Assembly (NCBI RefSeq): GCF_021560175.1
Contig: NZ_CP091110.1
Location: 257,501 to 321,500 of the forward strand
DNA: 64,000 nucleotides
DNA from: Neobacillus drentensis
GTDB lineage: Bacteria > Bacillota > Bacilli > Bacillales > Cytobacillaceae
Reading direction: 5' to 3'
Shown here: positions 57,101-64,000 of the stretch, in pieces
How positions within the stretch are numbered: position 1 is the stretch's first letter
Layout of the letters: the number at the start of each line of letters is the position of its first letter
Translations under genes and position numbers: made by a program
The notes under the pieces: generated by a model
Told to the model about the DNA's origin: nothing
Databases searched by the model: none
The model's input: only the letters and a program-made list of their open reading frames with translations

Positions 57101-57338
57101 TAGTGATGATGCAACGCTTGAAAGTATCTTAATCGATGGAAAGCCACTTAAGGAATTCCAACCGGACCAATATACTTATAGTGTAAAGGATAAAGCTTCG
57201 AAGGATCATTCAATAACAGCAGTAACAAACGACCTCTTTACCTCATATCAGGTAGTAAGAGACGAAAACTCTGCAGTAATAACTGTAAAATCCGAGGACG
57301 GTCTTCATACTGAAAGGTATACTGTAAAATTTAGATAA
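54162..57338 (+). CDS. Secreted GH30 enzyme, endo-beta-1,6-galactanase-like, with lectin and CBM domains
   Basis: A 1058-residue secreted enzyme; signal peptide cleaved after AFA (residue 34). The GH30 barrel and its beta-side domain span about 45–530, with acid/base E241 (SPVNEPN) and nucleophile E340 (LWMSEVD). NGWGTALVWFANITGGWPD and the tryptophan-rich insert near 130–165 resemble endo-beta-1,6-galactanases of GH30. Then a ricin-type lectin domain with three QxW-like motifs (about 535–668), two group-4 Ig-like domains (about 670–825), an F5/8-type C/CBM32 domain (about 828–968) and a cadherin-like tail. It should cut beta-1,6-galactan side chains of type II arabinogalactan. ATG after AAAGGGAGG. 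Confidence 0.88.
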   Translation: MVSVKKMTKKILACGSATALTLGLLSPTANKAFATEDTQSSTLTETVKLDPSYQQAPFNGWGTALVWFANITGGWPDNIKNQLADALFGKDGLNFNIARYNIGGGDSPETVPYMRLGGAVPGYWNRPAEFGPPNGNTDGWTEPQNWWDPNNPDHWNWNADANQRWWLEAAKSRGADTFEAFSNSAPYFMTQSGYVSGNWDPWKDNLKPDQYTNFASYLTAVVDHLQKDMGIKFKTLSPVNEPNTGYWGAKGRQEGSNWTPASQAKILDEVKKQLAEKGLETVVSAMDETNPTNFQKDWDNYNLETRSNIGQLNVHTYGTGDRIGARDIAKGSGKRLWMSEVDLSTGGQNFDDINPGLALSQRIQDDIQLLEPEAWVLWQSIEDEVNMNPEHENGNWGLIQVDFAAKDPSNIKIYKNKKYYTMGNYSKFIHQGDQVINSNNNHTLAAIDSKNDSVVVVYTNSSAEQKAVDFDLSGFKTVKETAEATPYVTSVSDNLQKKAEITVKDKKLAVTVQPKSITTFVVSGVSGVNEDANFINNHDKYKISNLNSGKVLDVTQDGKVVQKNYVRDKASQQWSIEKVTNGNSSRELYKIFDTNSGNVIGVENGSAVEQTDQNLKSQRWMLSTSGDQKYTFINAQNGQLLEVGGASTKEDASVDVWSANSGKNQTWEIEKTGIVKIETSNVVVTKKKIAPDMPQEVTVIYGDGERVQKAVVWDTIDPKQYDKETIFTVKGIVEGTQVPAVANVTVSKVESVEPIKVKTVPGMAPKLPQFVTAKLEAGTEGNVQVDWEQIDPSKYEQLGKFTVLGSIPYSPIKVTVNVQVTKPALQNIALNLPGSGQEFPKATASFTGKYDKASNVNDGDISSIRWTNWDQSSWRPEDWVAIDFGSEDTISKAQFHFYDDAGGTRPPESFSLEYWDGVNWKAIDGTQTEVNAQKDVTVNFQPVTTSKIRVVMKAMPKTCMAISEIEVFGKGDITKATPSISDDATLESILIDGKPLKEFQPDQYTYSVKDKASKDHSITAVTNDLFTSYQVVRDENSAVITVKSEDGLHTERYTVKFR

Positions 57339-57346
57339 TCCATTTC

Positions 57347-57389
57347 AGTCATAGTTGATGAGGTTGGAGATCCTCAACTATGACTTTTT
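57347..57389 (+). terminator. Terminator after the GH30 gene
   Basis: AGTCATAGTTG-(ATG)-AGG pairs with CCTCAACTATGACT; T residues follow. Confidence 0.85.
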
Positions 57390-57451
57390 ACATTCTCTTT
57401 TTTCCATCAGACAGCAAAGTTCACCATTTCTACTTTTTTCTATTAAAAAAT

Positions 57452-57480
57452 TGACAATTTGATAAAGGAAATTTAGGATA
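57452..57480 (+). promoter_or_regulatory. Sigma-A promoter in the GH30–ABC gap
   Basis: Perfect –35 TTGACA (57452–57457), 17-bp spacer, –10 TAGGAT (57475–57480). It faces no protein gene that starts close by. Confidence 0.65.
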
Positions 57481-57486
57481 AAATCA

Positions 57487-57659
57487 ATTTCTATGGAAAG
57501 CTTGTTGTTTTTTGAATTGTGGAAGGTTCTCATAATGAATTATTGGGGCGAATTAATTACTATTGGAAGCTGCATCAGTAAAACATCAATCTTTAGAAGT
57601 GGGATAAAAGAGAATAAAGAAAAATCAAAAAGAATCTGGAAATTCCGGATTCTTTTTTT
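57487..57659 (+). ncRNA. Candidate small RNA between a strong promoter and a terminator
   Basis: About 170 bases run from the predicted start of the promoter at 57452 to a hairpin terminator (AAAGAATCTGG / CCGGATTCTTT then T residues, 57629–57659). A frame of 60 codons (57493–57675) has no ribosome binding site and runs through the terminator, so a non-coding transcript is likelier. From 57660 to 58076 I see nothing further. Confidence 0.4.
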
Positions 57660-58076
57660 GGTAGAAGTAAAATAATTTTTCAGTCCAATATCTTGAATAA
57701 AATCAACTTGTACGGACAATTAGTTTGATTATATATAAAAAGTAATTAACTCAAATAGAAATAACTTTCTGATTTCTATTCCCTGAAATATTAGTAATAA
57801 TAAAAATTCATAATAGAAAGGAATAGAATTGGTATCTCTTTAGACTCCATGGAATCTCATAATCCGACATGTTTATCTAAAAATCCATAAAAGAATTATT
57901 ATACACTTCTATAAATTGTATTTATATAACTTTTCAGTAAAGGATTTTAAAACTATTGCTCCGTGGAATGAAATCAAATTCCAAATTTGTTTGACATGGA
58001 ATGGAAATGGGGTAATGGGAACAATTTGGGGTATACTTTTTTGATATATCTTACTGGAGTTAGATTGGCTTATAGC

Positions 58077-58112
58077 GGAAAATTATAAAATTTAACCGTT
58101 TTTTATAAATAC
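58077..58112 (+). promoter_or_regulatory. 36-bp shared upstream element, copy before the ChvE-like gene
   Basis: Starts GGAAAATTATAAAATTTAAC and ends TTTTTTATAAATAC. Thirty-two of 36 bases equal the copy at 50459. It is 259 bases upstream of the gene at 58372. Confidence 0.6.
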
Positions 58113-58277
58113 TTCTATTACTTTATTATTTTATAATTCAAAAGAAGGAACCAAGTTGTATGTATAAAATAACACGATAATTAAAACTTGACCGTATGAG
58201 TTTGGGCGATTACCAGTTTCAGAGGTTTGTTGTTCGTACAATAAAATTGTTTTAAAAGAGTTTTTTAAAAAAAATAA

Positions 58278-58291
58278 TGAAAGCGCTCTTT
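58278..58291 (+). promoter_or_regulatory. cre-like site before the ChvE-like gene
   Basis: TGAAAGCGCTCTTT fits the CcpA consensus except for the last two bases. It lies 80 bases upstream of the start codon. Confidence 0.6.
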
Positions 58292-58371
58292 AAAACTTTT
58301 AACATTCTTCTATTGGGCTCTAATACTCTATTAAGGGTGTTGAGATAAAACAGATTAGAGAGGGGTAAATT

Positions 58372-59448
58372 ATGAAGAAACTTTTATCGGTAATTATGCT
58401 TATTGCGTTGGTAATTTCTTTAGCCGCTTGTGGAAGTGCAACCGGAGGTAAAGAAAGTAAGGGTTATGTTGGGATCGCAATGCCAACAAAATCATCAGAA
58501 CGATGGATTAAAGATGGTAATTTCATGAAACAGGAATTTGAAAAGCAAGGTTACAAAGTAGATTTACAGTATGCAGAAGACGTTGTGGAAAACCAAGTTT
58601 CTCAAATTGAAAACATGATCACTAAAGGTGTAACCGTTTTAGTAATCGGTTCCATTGATGGTGAAGCGTTAACAAAAGTTCTTGATGAAGCACATAAACA
58701 AAAGATCAAAGTTATTGCTTATGACCGATTAATTAAGAAAAGCAAATATGTAGACTACTATGCTACATTTGATAATTTCAAAGTGGGTGTCTTGCAAGGC
58801 ACTTATATTGAAGACAAACTGGGATTAAAACAAGGCAAAGGCCCATTCAATATTGAATTGTTTGGTGGATCACCAGATGATAACAATGCCTACTTCTTCT
58901 GGAATGGTGCGATGTCTGTATTAAAACCATATATTAAATCTGGAAAACTAGTAGTACGCAGCGGCCAAACTAAATTCGAGCAAGGTGCAACTCTTCGTTG
59001 GGATGGTGCGACTGCACAATCTCGTATGGACAACTTGTTAAGTGCTCACTATACAAATGAGAAAGTAGACGCTGTTTTATCTCCATACGATGGTATTAGT
59101 ATCGGCATCTTGTCCTCATTAAAAGGTGTTGGTTATGGAACCGCTTCTAAACCGCTTCCTATTATTACTGGTCAAGACGCTGAATTAGCCTCTGTTAAGT
59201 CAATTATTTCAGGTCAACAAACTGAAACAGTTTATAAAGATACTCGTGCATTAGCAAAACAAACAGTAAAAATGGTTCAAGCTGAACTAGAAGGTAAAAA
59301 AGTCCCTGTTAATGATACAAAATCGTATAACAATGGGGTGAAAATAGTTCCAGCTTACCTTTTACAGCCGGTATCAGTTGATAAATCAAACTACAAATCA
59401 ATATTAGTTGATGGCGGATATTACACGGAAGATCAACTTAGCAAGTAA
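58372..59448 (+). CDS. chvE: Multiple-monosaccharide ABC transporter substrate-binding lipoprotein (ChvE-like)
   Basis: A 358-residue lipoprotein (LAAC lipobox, Cys20) of the ChvE/XylF group. It shows [58 protein letters not shown] and [13 protein letters not shown]. ChvE-type proteins bind galactose, arabinose, xylose and glucose. Given the enzymes upstream, galactose and arabinose are the likely ligands. ATG after AGAGAGGGG. A long hairpin separates it from the ATPase gene. Confidence 0.92.
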   Translation: MKKLLSVIMLIALVISLAACGSATGGKESKGYVGIAMPTKSSERWIKDGNFMKQEFEKQGYKVDLQYAEDVVENQVSQIENMITKGVTVLVIGSIDGEALTKVLDEAHKQKIKVIAYDRLIKKSKYVDYYATFDNFKVGVLQGTYIEDKLGLKQGKGPFNIELFGGSPDDNNAYFFWNGAMSVLKPYIKSGKLVVRSGQTKFEQGATLRWDGATAQSRMDNLLSAHYTNEKVDAVLSPYDGISIGILSSLKGVGYGTASKPLPIITGQDAELASVKSIISGQQTETVYKDTRALAKQTVKMVQAELEGKKVPVNDTKSYNNGVKIVPAYLLQPVSVDKSNYKSILVDGGYYTEDQLSK

Positions 59449-59467
59449 TTTGTAAGATTGGAAGAGT

Positions 59468-59507
59468 AAATGATTTAGTGGTTGTTTTTGCAATCACTAA
59501 ATCATTT
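59468..59507 (+). other. Intercistronic hairpin between chvE and gguA
   Basis: AAATGATTTAGTGGTTG pairs with CAATCACTAAATCATTT: a 17-bp stem (one G·T) with a TTTTTG loop. No T-run follows, so it is a processing or stability element rather than a terminator. Confidence 0.75.
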
Positions 59508-59534
59508 ATTACATTGTGAGGGCGTGGTGAAAGA

Positions 59535-61073
59535 ATGGCTGCAACAATTTTGGAAATGAAAACTATTACAAAAGAATTCCCTGGGGTAAAAGCACTTAAC
59601 AATGTCAATTTGCAAGTGAAACAAGGAGAAATTCACGCCTTATGTGGTGAAAACGGCGCCGGAAAATCTACTTTGATGAAGGTTTTAAGTGGTGTTTATC
59701 CACATGGAAGTTACGAAGGAGATATCCTTTATAATGGGAATGTTTGTAACTTTAAAAGTATTAAAGACAGTGAAAACTTGGGTATCGTGATTATCCATCA
59801 GGAGTTGGCGCTTATTCCGGAGCTATCGATTGCCGAAAATATCTTTTTGGGTAATGAGCAGGCTAAACGGGGAATCATCAACTGGAATGAAACCATTTTA
59901 AAAACAAGAGAGTTATTAAATAAAGTAGGTTTAACGGAAGACCCCAATACATTAATTACAAATCTTGGGGTAGGAAAGCAGCAGCTTGTTGAAATCGCAA
60001 AGGCATTATCAAAGGAAGTTAAGCTGCTTATTCTCGATGAACCAACCGCAGCATTGAACGAGGACGATAGTGAAAATTTATTAAATCTTATGCTTGAATT
60101 CAAAAAACAAGGGATATCCATGATTATTATCTCTCATAAATTAAATGAGATTACCAAGGTGGCAGATTCAATCACGATTATCCGTGATGGCCAATCGATT
60201 GAAACGCTTAATGTAGTAAATGGCAGTGTATCTGAAGACCGAATTATAAAAGGGATGGTCGGAAGAGACTTAACAAATCGTTACCCTAATAGAGAACCTA
60301 AAATTGGCAAAGTTATTTTTGAAGTGAAAGACTGGAACGTCTATCACCCGCTTCACAGTGATCGGAAAGTAATTGATTCTGTGAATTTTAACATCAAAAA
60401 AGGGGAAATTGTTGGAATCGCCGGTTTAATGGGCTCCGGGCGTACCGAGCTTGCGATGAGTATTTTCGGCAGATCCTATGGGAAGAAAATAAGCGGCCAG
60501 CTCTTTAAAAATGGCACTAAAATACATTTGAAAGATATACCACAAGCAATTAAATATGGGCTTGCATATGTAACCGAGGATCGAAAGCATTTTGGACTTA
60601 ATTTAATTGATGATATTAAATCAAATATATCTATTTCTAGTTTGAAAAAGATTTCAAAAGGCACTGTTGTTAACCAAAACAAGGAAATCATTGAAGCGGA
60701 AAATTACCGCAAAGCAATGAAAATAAAAACACCGAGCATTACTCAGCTAACTGGTAACTTGAGCGGTGGTAATCAGCAAAAAGTAGTATTGAGTAAGTGG
60801 ATTATGACTCAACCCGATCTCCTGATTCTCGATGAACCGACCCGAGGAATTGACGTTGGTGCCAAATATGAAATCTACACAATTATTAATCAGCTTGCTG
60901 AAGAAGGAAAAGGTGTCTTGGTAATTTCTTCTGAACTTCCAGAATTGCTTGGGATATGTGACCGTATTTATGTCATGAGTGAAGGCAGATTTACAGGGGA
61001 AGTATCGAAAGCTGAAGCAACCCAAGAAAATATTATGAAGTTCATGACTAAAGGCAGAGGTGAAAGAGTATGA
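59535..61073 (+). CDS. gguA: Multiple-monosaccharide ABC transporter ATP-binding protein (GguA-like)
   Basis: A 512-residue double ABC protein of the CUT2 class. Domain 1: [57 protein letters not shown]. Domain 2: [43 protein letters not shown]. It powers import by the next gene's permease. ATG about ten bases after GAGGGCG. Its stop overlaps the permease ATG by four bases. Confidence 0.95.
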   Translation: MAATILEMKTITKEFPGVKALNNVNLQVKQGEIHALCGENGAGKSTLMKVLSGVYPHGSYEGDILYNGNVCNFKSIKDSENLGIVIIHQELALIPELSIAENIFLGNEQAKRGIINWNETILKTRELLNKVGLTEDPNTLITNLGVGKQQLVEIAKALSKEVKLLILDEPTAALNEDDSENLLNLMLEFKKQGISMIIISHKLNEITKVADSITIIRDGQSIETLNVVNGSVSEDRIIKGMVGRDLTNRYPNREPKIGKVIFEVKDWNVYHPLHSDRKVIDSVNFNIKKGEIVGIAGLMGSGRTELAMSIFGRSYGKKISGQLFKNGTKIHLKDIPQAIKYGLAYVTEDRKHFGLNLIDDIKSNISISSLKKISKGTVVNQNKEIIEAENYRKAMKIKTPSITQLTGNLSGGNQQKVVLSKWIMTQPDLLILDEPTRGIDVGAKYEIYTIINQLAEEGKGVLVISSELPELLGICDRIYVMSEGRFTGEVSKAEATQENIMKFMTKGRGERV

Positions 61074-62284
61074 GTACGCAAACAGAAACAATAAAACAGC
61101 AGCAACCAAAGGGCCGTAAAAGGACTTCGTTTACTAAGCTGATTCAAAACAATATGCGTCAGTACGGAATGTTTGTTGCATTAATATTAATCGCAGTTCT
61201 TTTTCAAGTATTAACGGATGGTATTCTGTTAAGACCGCTTAATGTTACAAACCTTATTCTACAAAACAGCTACATCCTTGTCTTGGCTGTCGGGATGGTA
61301 TTAATCATTATTCTTGGACATATTGATTTGTCGGTTGGTTCCGTTGCTGCCTTTGTAGGAGCGATATCGGGCATCTTAATTATCAATCATCATATGAATG
61401 TGTTCTTGGCTGTCATTATTTCTCTATTAGTTGGCGCCGTCATCGGTGCATGGCAAGGTTTCTGGGTTGCCTATGTTAAAATCCCAGCTTTTATTGTGAC
61501 ACTTGCAGGCATGCTCCTTTTCCGTGGTTTAACCATGTTGGTGTTACAAGGGCAATCGATCGCACCATATCCGGATTCATTCCAAAGCATGTCTTCCGGA
61601 TTTATTCCAGATATTTTTCATGGTGAAAGCCTTCATATTTTTACGATTGTTATCGGGCTTGTGTTCTCTGTTATCTATATTATAAATGAAGCAGGGGTAC
61701 GTAAAACTCAAGTAAAATATGGTTTCCAAGTTTCTTCTCAAGGTTTATTCATTGCAAAACTAGTGGCAATGATTGCAATCATTAACGCATTCACGTATGT
61801 TCTTGCAACTTATGACGGTATTCCTAATATCTTGGTTATCTTGTTTGCACTTGTTGTAATTTATTCATTTGTTTCTAAAAAGACGATCATGGGAAGACAT
61901 ATTTATGCAATCGGTGGTAATGAAAAAGCTGCAGGGCTTTCAGGTATTAAAACAAAGAAAGTGGTCTTTTTGTCCTTTGTTAACATGGGTGTATTGGCTG
62001 CCCTGTCTGGTTTAGTATTTGCTGCTCGTCTGAATGCGGCAACTCCAAAAGCTGGTAACAACTTCGAACTTGATGCAATTGCTGCATGTTTCATCGGTGG
62101 TGCATCCGCATATGGTGGTATTGGTACAGTTGGCGGAGCCATTATCGGTGGTTTAGTAATGGGAATTATGAACAACGGTATGTCTATTCTTGGACTAGGG
62201 ATTGACTGGCAGCAAGCTATTAAAGGACTTGTTCTCCTAGCAGCTGTTGCCTTCGATATTTGGAATAAGAATAAAGCATCTTAA
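61070..62284 (+). CDS. gguB: Multiple-monosaccharide ABC transporter permease (GguB-like)
   Basis: A 404-residue membrane protein with about ten helices. It carries the CUT2 motif [27 protein letters not shown] and the C-terminal [31 protein letters not shown]. About 400 residues with an extra central insert is typical of GguB rather than RbsC. The last 115 bases recur in damaged form at 34625–34739. Confidence 0.95.
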   Translation: MSTQTETIKQQQPKGRKRTSFTKLIQNNMRQYGMFVALILIAVLFQVLTDGILLRPLNVTNLILQNSYILVLAVGMVLIIILGHIDLSVGSVAAFVGAISGILIINHHMNVFLAVIISLLVGAVIGAWQGFWVAYVKIPAFIVTLAGMLLFRGLTMLVLQGQSIAPYPDSFQSMSSGFIPDIFHGESLHIFTIVIGLVFSVIYIINEAGVRKTQVKYGFQVSSQGLFIAKLVAMIAIINAFTYVLATYDGIPNILVILFALVVIYSFVSKKTIMGRHIYAIGGNEKAAGLSGIKTKKVVFLSFVNMGVLAALSGLVFAARLNAATPKAGNNFELDAIAACFIGGASAYGGIGTVGGAIIGGLVMGIMNNGMSILGLGIDWQQAIKGLVLLAAVAFDIWNKNKAS

Positions 62285-62302
62285 TACAGAGGGATTAAAG
62301 TT

Positions 62303-62334
62303 AGAGGGGGTCACCATTTGGGACCACCTCTTTT
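62303..62334 (+). terminator. Terminator of the ChvE/GguAB operon
   Basis: AGAGGGGGTC pairs with GGACCACCTCT with one mismatch, followed by TTTT. Confidence 0.8.
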
Positions 62335-62431
62335 ACAATTCAAGTTTTTAGTTATGAATCATTTTGGCCGGGTTCAGACAACTTACTCCAACACTTTTTT
62401 TAATTACAATAAGTGTCCTCCCAGTTACAGA

Positions 62432-62440
62432 TGCTATAAT
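62432..62440 (+). promoter_or_regulatory. Extended –10 promoter of the TauE/SafE gene
   Basis: TGCTATAAT, an extended –10 box, lies 52 bases upstream of the TTG start chosen for the next gene and inside any longer reading frame, which supports that start. Confidence 0.55.
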
Positions 62441-62492
62441 AAACTGGACAATTTTCACGACTGAAGTAAAAGTGTGTTTGGAGGCAGCATCT

Positions 62493-63245
62493 TTGATTAT
62501 CACATTTACTATGTTCCTAATGGGTATATTACTAGGATTTATTGGGGCCGGAGGATCCGGTTTTATTATTGCTCTTTTAACCGTTGTATTTGGAGTGCCA
62601 ATCCAGACAGCATTAGGGACGTCCCTAGGTGCAATGGTGTTTACGACTATGTCCGGAGCTTACAGTCATTACCGGCAGAAGAATATGGATGTAAAAACAG
62701 GAATAACGGTAGGTGTTTTTGGGGCAATTATGTCCTTTGTCGGTTCTAAACTTGCCGTATGGATTCCGGTTCATTCACTACATTTTCTCACGGCGGGAAT
62801 GTTGTTCCTATCAGCTGTTATGCTGATGATTCGTCTTTTTATAGTAAATAGGCTTAAAGAGACAAATAATAGGAAAATGAGATCAACTGGCAGCTTCCTA
62901 ATGAGAGCAGCGGCTGTCGGGATCGTGACAGGTATTTTATCTGGTACCTTTGGTATTGGGGCGGCTCCATTCATTCAGCTTGGGTTGATGGTAGTGATGG
63001 GCCTTTCTGTACAAAAATCAGTCGGCACAACGATGTTGGTCATTCTCCCTATCACTTTCGCTGGCGGCTCAGGCTACTATTTTGAAGGCTATTTCAACGT
63101 CCTGCTACTGGTCCAGGTACTCGCTGGAACGATGATTGGATCGTATATTGGGGCTAAATTTACCAATAATGTTCCGCTGCCCATTTTAAAAAGTGCAATG
63201 GTTCTCACCCCAATTATGGCGGGAGCTATTCTGCTAATTCGATGA
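62493..63245 (+). CDS. TauE/SafE family membrane transporter
   Basis: A 250-residue membrane protein with eight helices in two repeats: GILLGFIGAGGSGFIIALLTVVFGVPIQTALGTSL and GIVTGILSGTFGIGAAPFIQLGLMVVMGLSVQKSVGTTM. Family members export sulfite, sulfoacetate or other organic anions. The start is TTG eight bases after TGGAGG; a frame back to 62364 has no ribosome binding site. It lies just before a CitA-type kinase, so it may be regulated by an organic acid. Confidence 0.88.
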   Translation: MIITFTMFLMGILLGFIGAGGSGFIIALLTVVFGVPIQTALGTSLGAMVFTTMSGAYSHYRQKNMDVKTGITVGVFGAIMSFVGSKLAVWIPVHSLHFLTAGMLFLSAVMLMIRLFIVNRLKETNNRKMRSTGSFLMRAAAVGIVTGILSGTFGIGAAPFIQLGLMVVMGLSVQKSVGTTMLVILPITFAGGSGYYFEGYFNVLLLVQVLAGTMIGSYIGAKFTNNVPLPILKSAMVLTPIMAGAILLIR

Positions 63246-63252
63246 TTAGTGA

Positions 63253-63294
63253 TAAAGGCTGCTTACAGCTCTTTTTTGAGCTTAGCGGTCTTTT
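63253..63294 (+). terminator. Terminator after the TauE/SafE gene
   Basis: AGCTC / GAGCT hairpin around six T residues, with outer GGCTGCT/AGCGGTC partly pairing, then TTTTG. Confidence 0.55.
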
Positions 63295-63352
63295 GTCATT
63301 TTATGCATAAGTCTAATCCATACTATTACTATGATCATACCTGGAGGGGAAT

Positions 63353-64000
63353 ATGAAGAAAGGCAAATTTAGTTTACAAGCCATTATTATTCTATTTGTA
63401 TGCAGTGTTGTCGCGTTATCACTTGGAATAACTGATTTTATCATAAGCAAAAGAATTACCTCTAGCGTGGAAGAGACAGAGAAAGAGAAAGCCCTTAATG
63501 TTGCAAGGATGACTTCCCTAAGCCCGATCGTGATGGATGCATTAGATGGGGCACCTAATCATACGGAAGTACAGGATTTTGCCAGCCAAGTTAAAGATAA
63601 AACGAATGTTAACTTTGTGGTTGTGATGGATATGCAAGGGATCCGTCTTTCCCACCCGGACCCTAGTGAAGTGGGGAAGCACTTTAGGGGAGGAGATGAA
63701 GGGCCTGTTCTTACAGGAAAGGAGTATGTTTCCATTTCAAAGGGAACTCTCGGCCGATCCATGCGTGCATTTACGCCAATAAAGAATTCACAAGGAAAAC
63801 AAGTCGGTGCGGTTGCGGTAGGGATTTCTTTAGAAAACGTTACAAAGGCAGTACATAAAGGACGAATGGGAATCTTTATTGGGACGTTAATCGGAATCCT
63901 AATCGGTGTAATCGGTGCAGTCGGCCTGGCAAGATACATCAAAAAAATCCTTTTAGGACTCGAGCCATTCGCTATTGCTAAACTGCTTGAAGAACGTAGT
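63353..64000 (+). CDS. CitA/DcuS-type sensor histidine kinase (truncated by window edge)
   Basis: The first 216 codons of a kinase that continues beyond the window. Helix 1 (about 8–30), an extracellular PAS-like domain with the family block VVVMDMQGIRLSHPDP and GRSMRAFTPIKN (about 35–165), and helix 2 (about 172–195) are present, followed by LGLEPFAIAKLLEERS, typical of CitA/DcuS/MalK-type sensors of di- and tricarboxylates. ATG after TGGAGGGGA. The regulator gene would be expected to the right. Confidence 0.9.
   Translation, partial: MKKGKFSLQAIIILFVCSVVALSLGITDFIISKRITSSVEETEKEKALNVARMTSLSPIVMDALDGAPNHTEVQDFASQVKDKTNVNFVVVMDMQGIRLSHPDPSEVGKHFRGGDEGPVLTGKEYVSISKGTLGRSMRAFTPIKNSQGKQVGAVAVGISLENVTKAVHKGRMGIFIGTLIGILIGVIGAVGLARYIKKILLGLEPFAIAKLLEERS

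Noticed and set aside
57493..57675. 60-codon plus-strand frame in the GH30–ABC gap
   Set aside because: No ribosome binding site, and it reads through a strong terminator hairpin; a non-coding RNA is more likely.

Overview
This window looks like a chromosomal segment of a low-GC Gram-positive bacterium of the Bacillaceae, probably close to Bacillus or Neobacillus; the genus is my inference. The gene order rrn–tRNA–tsaE–tsaB–rimI–tsaD–ydiF–moaC–rex…ydiK–ydiL–groES–groEL matches the Bacillus subtilis ydi/groE neighbourhood. Ribosome binding sites are strong, TTG and GTG starts are common, and a CIRCE element precedes groES. The lineage also shows in the bactofilin pair bacEF next to yhbD.

Layout. 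1–2181: 3' half of a 23S rRNA gene, 5S rRNA, and initiator tRNA-Met and tRNA-Asp genes, with a 57-bp duplication that copies the first bases of the initiator tRNA. 2182–16290: housekeeping genes for tRNA t6A synthesis, an ABC-F protein, MoaC, Rex, YhbD/BacE/BacF, an MFS pump, YdiK, YdiL and GroESL. A dense DnaA-box cluster follows tsaD. 16290–17010: a scar with the decayed C-terminus of a phage-type integrase and a small membrane protein. From about 17.1 kb to the right edge the window is an accessory block devoted largely to plant cell-wall sugars.

The accessory block has several modules. (a) 17183–24439: a TRAP transporter (DctQMP), a YesM/YesN-type two-component system, a KdgF-like cupin and an AraC regulator. 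I read this as uptake and first processing of unsaturated uronates from pectin. (b) 24738–27952: a secreted GH2 beta-galactosidase and an orphan YesN-like response regulator. (c) 28216–32974: a small surface-polysaccharide cluster with two GT2 enzymes, a Wzx-like flippase and a UDP-glucose dehydrogenase. (d) 33073–34739: a membrane protein, a FAH-family enzyme and a 115-bp dead copy of the 3' end of a sugar permease gene. (e) 35276–62284: three large secreted GH43 enzymes, a secreted GH30 enzyme resembling endo-beta-1,6-galactanases, a YtfQRT/YjfF-type ABC transporter, a YesM/YesN two-component system, a membrane-anchored protein with two tandem sugar-binding domains, and a ChvE/GguAB-type ABC transporter. 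(f) 62493–64000: a TauE/SafE transporter and the start of a CitA/DcuS-type sensor kinase.

How it could work together (inference). Secreted GH43, GH30 and GH2 enzymes strip arabinose and galactose from arabinogalactan or pectin side chains. Two ABC systems import the sugars. The tandem sugar-binding protein at 48284–50173 sits directly behind the kinase/regulator pair and resembles the transporter's own binding protein, so it is a good candidate for the extracellular sensor of the kinase. A 36-bp sequence recurs with nearly fixed spacing upstream of the ABC binding-protein genes and the GH43 genes and is a candidate operator for this regulator. CcpA-like sites, hairpins between binding-protein and ATPase genes, and Shine-Dalgarno-like sequences far upstream of start codons suggest further control. 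The tandem binding-protein sensor with its putative regulon is the most novel-looking system here.
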